Assembly (NCBI GenBank): GCA_022376925.1
Contig: JAIOJX010000004.1
Coordinates: 177,163,501-177,227,500, forward strand
Reading direction: 5' to 3'
DNA length: 64,000 bases
Source: Tragulus kanchil
Lineage: Eukaryota; Chordata; Mammalia; Artiodactyla; Tragulidae
Positions 11,389 to 23,303 of the stretch are shown here, in pieces (positions within the stretch are counted from its first letter, which is position 1; the number at the start of each line of letters is the position of its first letter). The notes under the pieces were generated by a model. The model worked only from the letters and a program-made list of their open reading frames with translations. It was not told the DNA's origin and did not search any database. Position numbers and translations under genes: made by a program.

Positions 11389-11743
11389 AATACCTGTTTT
11401 TAATGTTTTGTCCAGATTCCATCAATATTATCTGTGGAGGGTTAATCTGGCCAGACTATTCTAAAATAGCCTAAATATTATTTTTGCAATCAGAAAATAA
11501 AAACTTTAAATTTATTTAAAAAAGAACTGTGTGTACACATGTTAACTAGGTGTTTTTAAGTGCCTTATCTATGATATGATGAATAAAACATAGAAAATAA
11601 TCCTTAAAAAATAATCAAGATCTTTGTATAGGCAGCTAACTTGAGCTAGAGGGGATCTGTGTATTTCTTTAGCTCTTTATTGCAATTATGTCTGCATTCC
11701 ACCTCATACTCCTGAGAAGCAGTAGGATCTGTAACAGCCTTAC

Positions 11744-11829
11744 CTGCCATTGACAGGCCAGGTGCGCGTAACGTCACTCACGTAGCAGGCGGATTCACAG
11801 CCTCCATCCAGCAGCACCATCTCTCCATC
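11744..11829 (-). CDS. XPNPEP3: XPNPEP3 exon 7 (first metal ligands)
   Basis: The 86-nt exon encodes residues 324-351 plus two bases of R352. It reads [20 protein letters not shown] and then TRTWPVNG. D331 (LLDGG) and D342 (VSDVTRT) are the two aspartates that bridge the metal pair. The acceptor is TTCCAG|GA and the donor GGCAG|GTAAGG. A broken fragment of this exon also occurs at 10646-10680. Confidence 0.96.
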
Positions 11830-12268
11830 CTGGAACAGAAGGAAGACAGGTGAACGCAGGTGCCTTCAAGACTGCCAGTTGTTTCTTCTTCTAATTGAGG
11901 CTCTTTATGCCTTTCATTAAAAAAAAAAAAGTTACAATTTAAGGGAGATTAATCTCTGGTACCTTATCACAAGAAAGAGTGTCTAAAAAGTATTTCATAC
12001 GAATTCACACTGGCTCAAGAAAGACAGTACTCCTGAGTAGTACATGCAAAGGCTCTGGAACCACAGTGCTTGAGTTTGAATTACTAGATGCAAACATTAA
12101 CCCATTATAAATGTTATCTCTGTCACTATTAATTAAAAAAAAAATCCTATGCAAGTTGGTATCCAAGGCCTTTATTCACATATAATTACCCTGATCTGTT
12201 CAACATTAGAATATCACCTCCTCTTTTGCTCTCCATCAAAACATATGTGGGGGAATAAAAACACTTCA

Positions 12269-12559
12269 AGGGCTTCCATGGTGGTCCAGTGGGTAAGGAC
12301 ACCACCTTGCAGTGCAGAGGGTGCTGGTTCGATCCCTGGCCTGGGAAGATCCCACGTGCCGTGGAGCGGCTGGTCCAATTACCGCGCCGGAGCTTTGAAG
12401 TGCATGTGCCCTGAGCGGTTGCTCTGCAGTGAGAGATAATCACTACAATGGGAGGCCCACACAGGCCAAAGAACAAAGAAAATACATAAATGAAAGACCA
12501 ATAGCAGTGTCCAAAAACAAACAAAAAAGCAGAGACATCACTAAAAAAAAAACAAACAA
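12269..12559 (+). mobile_element. CHR-like SINE
   Basis: Target duplication AAAAACACTTCA at 12257-12268 and 12560-12571. It lacks part of the body after the first third (a short deletion near gctggtccaatt) and has an A-rich tail interrupted by caaacaaa. Confidence 0.87.
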
Positions 12560-13260
12560 AAAAACACTTCAGGTGCATCTCTATTTCACATTATACTGAA
12601 ACGTTCTGTTTTTGCCTTTGACGACAGGTCATATTCTATCCATATCTAAACAGGCACAGAACTTGGCACATAGTAGAATAGTCAAATAAGTACATTTATA
12701 ATAATAATAAGAGTGAGTGTGTTTTTTATTTCTGGAAAAATGGAGAATAAATTTTAGAAAACAACTCGGTCCTGGATAAAAATATATTCCAAGAAATGTT
12801 GACACTACATCATATAAGAGATGTCTTAAAGACTTTTTTTCCCTTGAATAAAGCATGCCCAGAACTGAAGCTGGTGCTGGGAGCAGTGCTGCGGTACTTT
12901 TACAATATGTAGGAAAGAAGGTGTTTGCGAAGTGGGGAGGATGAGCAGGAGATTCCTTCAGTAATTCAGGACTGGCACAAGGATCCCAGGTTATTAGGAT
13001 CTACTTCACTTCTGGCAAAAGCATATGCAAATAATATTTACAGGAAACAGCCCCCAAAGGCTGTCACTATCGAGCACACGAGATGGTAGGTCACTGTCAG
13101 AGAGAGTCAGCACGATCAACGAATACCAAATTCAAACCTTGCAGAATTCCAGGTAATGCAATTATCAGAAACAGAATGGCTGTTATGGAAATTAAGAGAT
13201 AAAGAATGGAATCACAAAAATTAACAAGCAATAGGAGACCACTAAAAAGTAATCATGTGG

Positions 13261-13579
13261 GGCTTCCCTGGTGGTCCACTGGGTAAGGACACCTCCTTGC
13301 AGTGCAAGGGGCGCCGGTTCGATCCCTGGCCTGGGAAGATCCCATGTGCCGAAGAGCAGCTGGACCGATGTGTCCAATTACTGAGCCGGAGCTCTGGGGC
13401 ACATGCGCCCAGAGCTGGTGCTCTGCGACAACAGAGGCCACTGCAATGGGAGGCCCATGCGGGCCAAAGAACAAAGATGGATGAAAAATAGACAAATGAA
13501 AGACCAATAGAAGTGGCCCGCCCACCCCCTCCCTCCCCACTCCCCCCAAAATAAATAAATAAATAAATGTTAAAAAAAA
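13261..13579 (+). mobile_element. CHR-like SINE
   Basis: Target duplication AAAAGTAATCATGTGG at 13245-13260 and 13580-13595. Full length, with A and B boxes. Confidence 0.9.
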
Positions 13580-14052
13580 AAAAGTAATCATGTGGATTTG
13601 AAGGAAATGGAGATAAAGACAACCGCTGAAATAAAACACTAGGTGGATGGCTGAAGGAGTAGGTAGGACAAATGAAGAGGAAGTTTAGTTTCCCATAAGA
13701 CAGGCCTACAAAATCCCCTAGAATATTATGACAGATGTAAACATGAAAGAAAAGTTAGCTTACTGAAAACAGAAAGGAGGTTTAACATATCAATACATCT
13801 AACTGAAGTCCTTGAAGGAGTGAGTAGAGAGAATCTAGGAGAGATGGTATCTAAAGAAATGTCTGAGAATTTCCTAGAACTGATGAAGACACAAATCTAC
13901 AGATTCAGGAAGCAGAAGGTATCATAATGAGGACATGTAAGAATTAACTTGTACTTAAAGATATAATAAAACTGAGAAATACCAAAGAAAAAGAAATCCT
14001 AATGCAGCAAAAGCAAAATCTCCCAAAACGAAATGATAATTATTTTCTTTTT

Positions 14053-14317
14053 TAGATCTTTATTTTTTTTGGCCACTTCTATCGGTCTTTCATTTATTTC
14101 CATCTTTGTTCTTTGGCCTGTGTGGGCCTCCCACTGCAGTGGCCCTTCTTTTTTTTTTTTTGCAGTGGCCTTTCTAGTTGCAGAGCACTGGCTCAGTAGT
14201 TGGACACATCAGTCCAGCCACTCCGCAGCACGTGGGATCCTCCCAGGCCAGGGATTGAACCGGCGCCCCCTGCAATGCAAGGCGGTGTCTTTACCCACTG
14301 GACCACCAGGAAAGCCA
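14053..14317 (-). mobile_element. CHR-like SINE with internal T tract
   Basis: Target duplication TATTTTCTTTTT at 14041-14052 and 14318-14329. A run of T followed by a second gcagtggcc splits the middle, a small internal rearrangement of this copy. Confidence 0.85.
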
Positions 14318-14442
14318 TATTTTCTTTTTCAAAATCAGCAACACAGAAGAAAGAGGAATAATATATTAAAATTGAGGACAAAAAACAACTGTCAATCTAG
14401 GATGGTCTTCTCAGCACAGCCGTCTTTCAAGAATGAGAATGA

Positions 14443-14596
14443 TGGAATTCCCTGGTGGTCCAGTGGCTAAGACTCCGTGCTCCCAACGCAGGGGGCCCGG
14501 GTTCAATCCCTGGTCAGGGAACTAGAGCCCACATGCTACAACTGAGACCCAATGTAGCCAAATAAATATAAATAAAATATATATTAAAAAAAAAAA
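14443..14596 (+). mobile_element. Short CHR-type SINE, first of a pair
   Basis: Starts ggaattccctggtggtcc, has B box GGTTCAATCCC and ends in AAATAAATAT and A repeats. The flanking 14-bp AAGAATGAGAATGA at 14429-14442 and 14597-14610 is its target duplication. Confidence 0.85.
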
Positions 14597-14610
14597 AAGA
14601 ATGAGAATGA

Positions 14611-14764
14611 GGATTTCCGTGGTGGTCCAGTGGTTAAGACTGTGTTCCCAATGCAGGGGGCCCAGCTTCGATCCCTGGTCAGGGAACTAGATCCCACATG
14701 CCACAACTAAGACCCAGTGCAACCAAATAAATACATAACTAAAAAATAAATAATTTTTTTAAAA
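14611..14764 (+). mobile_element. Short CHR-type SINE, second of a pair
   Basis: Starts ggatttccgtggtggtcc. It is flanked by the same AAGAATGAGAATGA (14597-14610 and 14765-14778), so it entered at one of the target-duplication copies of its neighbour. Confidence 0.85.
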
Positions 14765-15745
14765 AAGAATGAGAATGAAATACACCTGTTTTGGCTACAT
14801 GAAAGTGAAACAATTATCAGTTACACACCTTCCTCTAAAGGATGTTCTTCAGGTGGGAGGAAGGTGATCCCAGAAAGGCCATCTAAGATGTAAAAAGGAA
14901 AGATGAACATGCAGGTAGTCTAAACAAACCCTGTCAGAGGGGGCTCTGCTGTGGCCTATTCCTGACAGCCGCATGTCGCCGTGGTAAGCTCCAAGGAGAA
15001 ACCACAGGGCAGCCTACTCTCCCTGACCACATTTCTCCCAGATATCTAAGAGCAGGTCCACAAGCGAACCCTTCCAGCTGCCCGGCAGTACCCTGCATTT
15101 CTCGTGGCTTGTCGATGATCTTTCCCGCTACCTTGACAACTTTTAGATAACCGAAGCTAGACGATGACCTACAGGCTTCCAACTGTTTTCTCTTATTTAT
15201 TTGGGTCACTTTGATCTCACAACGGCAATATGTCTTCCTGCCTTATAAACTAGATTTGTGCTTCTTCTCTAGTTGGTCAAGAATGATTACTATGTTGTTT
15301 AAAAGTAGGTACACTGGTGCTAAAGTTATGAAGAAAGACTAAAAAATGGTCAAAATAAAAGTCAAGACGGTAGGAGACAGGGAGACGTGCATGAGACTGC
15401 CTAGACACTCCTCAGGTATGAGCAATATTCTTATTCTTGATGGTGGATACATGGTTGTTCATCTTATCGTTACTATTTTAAATAGTACATTTATTGTTTA
15501 TAAAATATAAATTTGACAACTTTAATAAAATGCATGGAATATAATGAAAAGTAAAATATGAACCTTAAAATAATCATAATTAGAACAGAAGAAAAGGTAG
15601 TTTAGTGGTTAGGACCAGGCGCTTTCAATACCTGGGTTTGATTCATGTGCAGTGGCCAAAAAAGAAAAAAAAGGAAGAGTTTAGGACCTAATTTAAGAAG
15701 CTAGAAAATAAAACAATGATAATGAACATTAAGAGCAGAAGAGTG

Positions 15746-16012
15746 GGGCTTCCCTGGTGGTCCAGTGGGTAAGGACACCGCCTTGCAGTGTGAGGGGCAC
15801 TGGTTCGATCCCTGGCCTGGGAGGATCCCATGTGCCGCGGAGCGGCTGGACTAATGTGTCCAATTACCGAGCTGGAGCTCTGGGGCGTATGCACCCAGAG
15901 CTGCTGCTCTGCGACAAGGAAGGCCACTGTGATGGTAGGCCCACACTGGCCAAAGAACAAGGATAAAATAAATAAAAGATCAATAGAAGTGGCCAAAAAA
16001 AAAAAAAAAAAC
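15746..16012 (+). mobile_element. CHR-like SINE (copied at 16800-17066)
   Basis: Target duplication AAGAGCAGAAGAGTG at 15731-15745 and 16013-16027. The short form ends in gtggcc plus an A tract, without the CT-rich block. Confidence 0.88.
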
Positions 16013-16799
16013 AAGAGCAGAAGAGTGAAATTAACAAAGGCCAGGGCATAGTGTGAGACAATAGTGAAGACAAATAGCATTAAAGATGTGTGAAGTCAAC
16101 TTTAATAAAAGACTAATAAAACCCAGAAACTTCTGCTGACATTTCTTTGCACGAATATTAAATATATGGAGTTAAGTCAGTTTTGTCAAATGTATACACT
16201 CAGGTAACCACAGGCTCTTCCTCTTATCCAGTCAATGCCCTATCAGAAGCAACCACTGATCTGATTTCTATCACCATAGATGAGTTTTGCCTTGTTCCAA
16301 AGAGCTCCATAAAAAAAGATTGGCTCCTCAGGTAGAATGATTACTATGTTGTTTAAAAGTAGGTACACTGGTGCTAAAGTTATGAAGAAAGACTAAAAAA
16401 TGGTCAAAATAAAAGTCAAGACGGTAGGAGACAGGGAGACGTGCATGAGACTGCCTAGACACTCCTCAGGTATGAGCAATATTCTTATTCTTGATGGTGG
16501 ATACATGGTTGTTCATCTTATCGTTACTATTTTAAATAGTACATTTATTGTTTATAAAATATAAATTTGACAACTTTAATAAAATGCATGGAATATAATG
16601 AAAAGTAAAATATGAACCTTAAAATAATCATAATTAGAACAGAAGAAAAGGTAGTTTAGTGGTTAGGACCAGGCGCTTTCAATACCTGGGTTTGATTCAT
16701 GTGCAGTGGCCAAAAAAGAAAAAAAAGGAAGAGTTTAGGACCTAATTTAAGAAGCTAGAAAATAAAACAATGATAATGAACATTAAGAGCAGAAGAGTG

Positions 16800-17066
16800 G
16801 GGCTTCCCTGGTGGTCCAGTGGGTAAGGACACCGCCTTGCAGTGTGAGGGGCACTGGTTCGATCCCTGGCCTGGGAGGATCCCATGTGCCGCGGAGCGGC
16901 TGGACTAATGTGTCCAATTACCGAGCTGGAGCTCTGGGGCGTATGCACCCAGAGCTGCTGCTCTGCGACAAGGAAGGCCACTGTGATGGTAGGCCCACAC
17001 TGGCCAAAGAACAAGGATAAAATAAATAAAAGATCAATAGAAGTGGCCAAAAAAAAAAAAAAAAAC
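16800..17066 (+). mobile_element. CHR-like SINE (D4 second copy)
   Basis: The same insertion as at 15746, present again because of D4. Its last part recurs once more at 18118-18192 because of D5. Confidence 0.85.
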
Positions 17067-17214
17067 AAGAGCAGAAGAGTGAAATTAACAAAGGCCAGGG
17101 CATAGTGTGAGACAATAGTGAAGACAAATAGCATTAAAGATGTGTGAAGTCAACTTTAATAAAAGACTAATAAAACCCAGAAACTTCTGCTGACATTTCT
17201 TTGCACGAATATTA

Positions 17215-17660
17215 AATATATGGAGTTAAGTCAGTTTTGTCAAATGTATACACTCAGGTAACCACAGGCTCTTCCTCTTATCCAGTCAATGCCCTATCAG
17301 AAGCAACCACTGATCTGATTTCTATCACCATAGATGAGTTTTGCTTGTTCCAGAGCTCCATATAAGTAGAATCCTATAGTTTGTAATTTTCTTTTGAGAT
17401 CATCATTCAGATAAATAGAAGACAGTTGGCAGTACAGTGGCTTGCTCCTGTTTCTTAAGAATATACCACATGGCAACTTCCTTATTGAATATCCTAGTTA
17501 CAGACCCCTAGACTATTTATTAGAGTAAACTGGCTATCAACATTCTTGTACAAGGCATTCTTGGGACATACGTTTTAATTTTTCTTGGAAAAATACCCAT
17601 AAAAGAAATTGTTGGTTCATAGGGGATATGTATCTTTACTATTAAAGAAACTGCCTATTA
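17215..17660 (-). mobile_element. L1M 3' region fragment (copied near 18340-18790)
   Basis: Phrases such as ccactgatctgatttctatc, tataagtagaatcc, caacattcttgtacaaggc and aaatacccataaaag match the reverse of an old L1 3' region. No frame remains. Confidence 0.5.
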
Positions 17661-17902
17661 AGATTTATTAGAAAAAAACAAAAGGCAGAAGTAGATCAAG
17701 AACGTAAAAAGGTACATAAGGGAAAGCAAAAAAACAAAAGGAAAAAAAAGAACGTAAAAGGGTACATAACTCTAAATACAAAAGATTAAAACATAAGCTA
17801 ATATACTATGAGCAATTTAAAAACTAGAAAAATATAATCTACCAGACATATCCAGGAGGAATGGAAATATAAATTGATAAAAATCACTTTGGAAATGTCT
17901 GG

Positions 17903-18012
17903 CAGTTTCTTTTTTTTTTTTGCCTCACTGCGTGGCATGCAAAACTTCCTCAAACCTGCGCCGCTTGAAGTGGATGCGCAGAGTTCTAACCACTGGACGG
18001 ACTGCCAGGGAT
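17903..18012 (-). mobile_element. Old short SINE (copied at 19035-19140)
   Basis: A T tract followed by gcctcactgcgtggcatgc and ending ctaaccactggacggactgc; a decayed tRNA-type SINE inserted in L1-like sequence. The copy in D5 has a shorter T tract. Confidence 0.5.
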
Positions 18013-19408
18013 GGCCCAGCATCTTCTATCAAAGTTGCGAATACGCATACCTTGCGGCTCAGCAATTCAATTATTAGGTGTCCCCTAAGCAGCTTTGATA
18101 ACGTATATACCGTTCACTGTGATGGTAGGCCCACACTGGCCAAAGGATAAAAAAAATAAAAGATCAATAGAAGTGGCCAAAAAAAAAAAAAACAAGAGCA
18201 GAAGAGTGAAATTAACAAAGGCCAGGGCATAGTGTGAGACAATAGTGAAGACAAATAGCATTAAAGATGTGTGAAGTCAACTTTAATAAAAGACTAATAA
18301 AACCCAGAAACTTCTGCTGACATTTCTTTGCACGAATATTAAATATATGGAGTTAAGTCAGTTTTGTCAAATGTATACACTCAGGTAACCACAGGCTCTT
18401 CCTCTTATCCAGTCAATGCCCTATCAGAAGCAACCACTGATCTGATTTCTATCACCATAGATGAGTTTTGCTTGTTCCAGAGCTCCATATAAGTAGAATC
18501 CTATAGTTTGTAATTTTCTTTTGAGATCATCATTCAGATAAATAGAAGACAGTTGGCAGTACAGTGGCTTGCTCCTGTTTCTTAAGAATATACCACATGG
18601 CAACTTCCTTATTGAATATCCTAGTTACAGACCCCTAGACTATTTATTAGAGTAAACTGGCTATCAACATTCTTGTACAAGGCATTCTTGGGACATACGT
18701 TTTAATTTTTCTTGGAAAAATACCCATAAAAGAAATTGTTGGTTCATAGGGGATATGTATCTTTACTATTAAAGAAACTGCCTATTAAGATTTATTAGAA
18801 AAAAACAAAAGGCAGAAGTAGATCAAGAATGTAAAAAGGTACATAAGGGAAAGCAAAAAAACAAAAGGAAAAAAAAGAACGTAAAAGGGTACATAACTCT
18901 AAACACAAAAGATTAAAACATAAGCTAATATACTATGAGCAATTTAAAAACTAGAAAAATATAATCTACCAAACATATCCAGGAGGAATGGAAATATAAA
19001 TTGATAAAAATCACTTTGGAAATGTCTGGCAGTTTCTTTTTTTTTTGCCTCACTGCGTGGCATGCAAAACTTCCTCAAACCTGCGCCGCTTGAAGTGGAT
19101 GCGCAGAGTTCTAACCACTGGACGGACTGCCAGGGATGGCCCAGCATCTTCTATCAAAGTTGCGAATACGCATACCTTGCGGCTCAGCAATTCAATTATT
19201 AGGTGTCCCCTAAGCAGCTTTGATAACGTATATACCGTTCACAGAACATTATTCATAATGGTAAAAGCCCCCCAAATATATAAATGCCCATCTATGAATA
19301 TTTATCACATAAAGAAACTAAAACAGAAAATTTTATATTTATTCATTTTAAAATAATAGTAAATCCATTCATTACATGCTAGACTAACAGTTTTTTTTTT
19401 TTTTTTTT

Positions 19409-19471
19409 AATATGGAATGCTTCACGAATTTGCGTGTCATCCTTGCACAGGGGCCATGCTAATCTTCTCTA

Positions 19472-19505
<34 letters not shown>

Positions 19506-19512
19506 TAAGCAC
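19409..19512 (-). pseudogene. U6 snRNA retropseudogene
   Basis: The minus strand reads nearly the whole U6 snRNA from GTGCTTACTTCGGCAGCACA through the ACGATATAGAGAAGATTAGC core to TTCGTGAAGCATTCC, with a few substitutions (for example CGC to TAC near the 5' end and GTGCAAGG in place of GCGCAAGG). It is followed by an A tract. The flanks share a 15-bp target-site duplication (TAGACTAACAGTTTT at 19380-19394 and 19513-19527). The upstream flank is this duplication, not a PSE/TATA promoter, so it is a LINE-mobilised pseudogene. Confidence 0.9.
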
Positions 19513-19754
19513 TAGACTAACAGTTTTAATGAAAATAACTTTTTCTAAATAAAAAAATATTTAGTTAGAAAAGTGGCAACGTTTCATATTTTTGCAGATC
19601 TCTAGCATAGATAAATAGAAGACAGCTAGAGCCTCATACATGCTTTTGCATTCAATTTGGTGTGATATTCATGTTGTAAAACCTCTGGAATACTTCACTG
19701 TACAGTTGAGAGAAAATAAGTGAAAACGAGCACATTACATCTTAGCATTCTTTG

Positions 19755-19945
19755 TTTTTATTTTTTGGCTGTGCTAAGTCTTCACTGCAGAGAGTGGGCT
19801 TCTCGAGTAGCAGCCCATGGGCTCTAGAGCACACAGGCTTAGTTTCCCCTTGGCATGTGGGATCTTAGTCCCTGGCCAGGGATCAAACCTGTGTTCCCTG
19901 CACTGGAAGGCAAATTCTTAACCACTGGATCACCAGGTAAGTTCC
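19755..19945 (-). mobile_element. Older tRNA-Glu SINE
   Basis: Reads tttttggctgtgctaagtc to ccactggatcaccaggtaag, with a reversed B box in agggatcaaacctgtg. Confidence 0.6.
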
Positions 19946-20324
19946 CATCTTAGCATTCTTTTTTTTTTTTTCCCCCCATCTTAGCATTCTCATGACAATA
20001 GATCTAGCTTCATAAACCACACTTTACCTGCTAGTTTACCCTTCAGCAATTACAGTGGACAAACAACAGTGGCATGCAACAAGAAGATACTGTGGTATGA
20101 AAGAAGACACAGACATAATATTTCAAATACATGAAGTTCAAACATAAGCAAAACCAAACTATGTGAAACTACATTATCAATTGTAAAATAAAAAGAAAAG
20201 CAAAGACATAAAACTGGGAGAATAAAAAAAATAAACAGAAAACCAAAAAACTGGGAGAGGAGTTACCACAGGGAGGGAAAAGACCACATGGAGGAAGTTC
20301 CATGGGGTGGGGACACAGCGATGC

Positions 20325-20530
20325 CCTCTTTCAGGGTTGACAAGCTTTTTCTGTAAAGGGCTAGCTACTGTTTGTTTTGTGGAGCATACTGCCTCTGGTG
20401 CAGCTACTCAGCTCAGCCAGGAGGTGGGAGTGGGTGAGCAGAAACAACTGTGTTTCAATAACACTTCATTTAAAATACAAAATGGCAGGTTGGATTTGGC
20501 CCAGAGGACTATAGCTTGCCAATATGTTTT
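20325..20530. mobile_element. Fossil DNA transposon (hAT-like)
   Basis: Reads ctttttctgtaaagggctagc to ggatttggcccagaggact, a widespread mammalian repeat with the reversed phrase near its end. The family name cannot be settled here. The right half is copied by D6. Confidence 0.4.
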
Positions 20531-22541
20531 ATTTCTTGACCTGGGTAATAGTTATATGGGTCTGTACCTTATAATTACCCATGAAACTATTCCTTTATGG
20601 TTTAAGTACTTTTCCAGTAGTTGAATTTTACAATGTAAAAATAAATACAAAGTCTCAGTATATTACAGAAATTGAATCATAGTTAAAAGGCCCACGAATA
20701 TCAAGCCCAAGTAATTGCACAGGAGAGTTCTACCCAATTTTCAAGGAAGAGCAATTCAAATCATTTAATAATATTAAAAAATAAACTTAGTTTGACCTTG
20801 ATATGAAAACCAGAGAAAGACAGTATGAGGAAAATTGAAACCAGTCATGCCAAAGATAGGATGCTCAACTTCACTGGTAATTAAGGTAATGGAAATTAAA
20901 GACCACAATGAGATCGTAATGTCTTATTCCAACTAAAATGGTAGAAATTAAGAAGTTTAATAATATCAGGGGGTAGAGAGTATGTGGTCAATAGAATTAT
21001 ACATATGTGCTGGAAGGAGTGTAAACAGATACAAATACTTGGGAAAAACTTTTTTTCTTATTATGCTTGAGTAAAAAGAAAAGTTGAGCCCCCCCAAACT
21101 ACATATAGCAGTATATAACTTTTATACAGTTCACAGACAGACAGAACTAATGGGTATTGTTTGGGGAATCATGTCTATGTGATAAAACTATTTTAAAAAA
21201 ACCCAAGAGAATGACATAAAAAACTTTGAATATTTGGTTAGTGACCTTTGGGAGGTTGTGAGATGGCAGAACTAAAGGTTGTGTAAGCAGACTGAACATA
21301 CTGGCAATGTTCTTGAGTTGAGTCATTCGTTCACAGGTATTCATTAAAAAGGTATGTTGTATAATTTACATGTTTGCTATATTCACTTTTAAAATTTACT
21401 GTAAAGTAGATAATTAAAACAGATTTTATACATATGACTAATCTGGAAACATACATATCTGCCTAAAATAAAATTCACTTTTGTAAAATTTTACTGTAAA
21501 TTGTAAAAAAGATAATGAAAACAACTGTGTTTCAATAACACTTCATTTAAAATACAAAATGGCAGGTTGGATTTGGCCCAGAGGACTATAGCTTGCCAAT
21601 ATGTTTTATTTCTTGACCTGGGTAATAGTTATATGGGTCTGTACCTTATAATTACCCATGAAACTATTCCTTTATGGTTTAAGTACTTTTCCAGTAGTTG
21701 AATTTTACAATGTAAAATAAATACAAAGTCTCAGTATATTACAGAAATTGAATCATAGTTAAAAGGCCCACGAATATCAAGCCCAAGTAATTGCACAGGA
21801 GAGTTCTACCCAATTTTCAAGGAAGAGCAATTCAAATCATTTAATAATATTAAAAAATAAACTTAGTTTGACCTTGATATGAAAACCAGAGAAAGACAGT
21901 ATGAGGAAAATTGAAACCAGTCATGCCAAAGATAGGATGCTCAACTTCACTGGTAATTAAGGTAATGGAAATTAAAGACCACAATGAGATCGTAATGTCT
22001 TATTCCAACTAAAATGGTAGAAATTAAGAAGTTTAATAATATCAGGGGGTAGAGAGTATGTGGTCAATAGAATTATACATATGTGCTGGAAGGAGTGTAA
22101 ACAGATACAAATACTTGGGAAAAACTTTTTTTCTTATTATGCTTGAGTAAAAAGAAAAGTTGAGCCCCCCCAAACTACATATAGCAGTATATAACTTTTA
22201 TACAGTTCACAAACAGACAGAACTAATGGGTATTGTTTGGGGAATCATGTCTATGTGATAAAACTATTTTAAAAAAACCCAAGAGAATGACATAAAAAAC
22301 TTTGAATATTTGGTTAGTGACCTTTGGGAGGTTGTGAGATGGCAGAACTAAAGGGTGTGTAAGCAGACTGAACATACTGGCAATGTTCTTGAGTTGAGTC
22401 ATTCGTTCACAGGTATTCATTAAAAAAAGGTATGTTGTATAATTTACATGTTTGCTATATTCACTTTTTAAAATTTACTGTAAAGTAGATAATTAAAAAC
22501 AGATTTTATACATATGACTAATCTGGAAACATACATATCTG
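20442..22541. repeat. Direct 1.08-kb duplication D6
   Basis: Copies 20442-21461 and 21519-22541, offset 1076-1077 bp. About 57 bases between them (21462-21518) do not match the continuation of the second copy. Copies differ at isolated bases (cacagacag/cacaaacag, aaaggttg/aaagggtg). Confidence 0.9.
20880..21050 (+). mobile_element. L1M 3' fragment (copied near 21957-22127)
   Basis: Phrases taaggtaatggaaattaaag, cacaatgagatcgtaatg and ggaaggagtgtaaacag match old L1 3' sequence. Confidence 0.5.
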
Positions 22542-23036
22542 TAAACAACAAAACTGTAAAAGTTAAAAGTAAAATAAAACTTTAAAAAAAATAGACTTTA
22601 TAAAGGAATATAAGATTCTTTACTTGTAAATCACTTGGGGAGATAATTAGAAAAAATAAATTCCTTCAGTGGTATTAAGATATTGGTAAAACCTGTCTGC
22701 TCCCAAATAAGCTTGGTCCACTGTTGGCACAAGTCCTCAGCAAAGGAGTTCCACCCCATGAAAAGAGCAAGGCTTTAGATTAGCATTAGTTGGCTCTGCA
22801 CTAATGAGTTAGATAATTTTCCTCATCTGTTAAACAGGCATGTTAGTAACTGCTCCTCTCTCACAGTGCTAATGCGAGGATTAAAGGAGAGCAGGTCTGT
22901 AAAAGCATTTTAGAAACAAAGAGACTTAAAAACAACAGTTGGCTTGTATGCTGAAGGTTAGGGGGCTGTGAGGTGAGCTTTTTCCTACGAAGGCATCTGA
23001 ACCGAAAGGAAGTAGCACTGAAGTGGATCTCTGTAC

Positions 23037-23150
23037 CTTGATGAGCTGATTGTTCTTCACGTAGTGCAAAGTGTTTGACCGGTTACCTCCAGCAACCACA
23101 GGTGGGTAAGCTAAGATGTCTGCACCACGGGCCCGGCATTCAAACTCAAA
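23037..23150 (-). CDS. XPNPEP3: XPNPEP3 exon 6
   Basis: The 114-nt, phase 0-0 exon encodes residues 286-323. It begins [20 protein letters not shown] and continues [18 protein letters not shown]. The acceptor is TTTTTCAG|TT and the donor CAAG|GTACAG. The AYPPVVAGG and NTLHY blocks are M24 signatures close to the substrate pocket. It is a single copy in the window. Confidence 0.96.
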
Positions 23151-23303
23151 CTGAAAAATAGCAGCAAAGTCTGACAAAGTAGGACAGAAGAAAGGCTGTC
23201 CTTAAGGTTGCCCTAGCCTAGTCTCTCTTCAACAGCCCATACCTCCACTCAAGTACTTAATACTGGAAAACGACTCATCACGTCTTTTTCTTTATCACGT
23301 CTT

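Larger units (their letters stand above)
9607..11779. repeat. Direct 1.1-kb duplication D3
   Basis: Copies 9607-10680 and 10707-11779, offset 1098-1100 bp. The first copy ends inside exon 7, followed by about 26 unmatched bases before the second copy. Base changes such as agcaaag/agcgaag separate the copies. Confidence 0.9.
13620..14880 (+). mobile_element. L1M fragment broken by three SINEs
   Basis: Between the inserts the sequence matches an old L1: gagaatttcctagaactgatga, then ctacagattcaggaagc, cagcaacacagaagaaaga and ctttcaagaatgagaatg. No open frame of useful length remains. SINEs occupy 14053-14317, 14443-14596 and 14611-14764. Confidence 0.5.
15281..17362. repeat. Direct 1.05-kb duplication D4
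   Basis: Copies 15281-16320 and 16335-17362, offset 1054 bp. The end of the first copy shows homopolymer-type insertions (gccttgttccaaagagc against gcttgttccagagc). The second copy overlaps the first copy of D5. Confidence 0.9.
16982..19242. repeat. Direct 1.13-kb duplication D5
   Basis: Copies 16982-18117 and 18118-19242, offset about 1136 falling to 1125 bp. The start of the second copy is the degraded part. Because D5 overlaps D4, the 3' part of one SINE appears three times. Confidence 0.88.
11830..23036 (-). other. XPNPEP3 intron 6
   Basis: A repeat-dense 11-kb intron: SINEs at 12269, 13261, 14053, 14443, 14611, 15746 and 19755, L1M pieces, the U6 retropseudogene, and duplications D4, D5 and D6. 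Stretches 12600-13240, 14880-15280 and 22600-23030 show no feature I can name. Confidence 0.8.

Noticed and set aside
14429..14778. Three regularly spaced 14-bp repeats, at first sight like a small CRISPR array
   Set aside because: The spacers are two SINEs with tRNA boxes and A tails, so the repeats are target-site duplications.
19409..19512. Functional U6 snRNA gene
   Set aside because: Substitutions in the RNA, a target-site duplication in place of a promoter, and an A tract at the 3' end all show a retrocopy.
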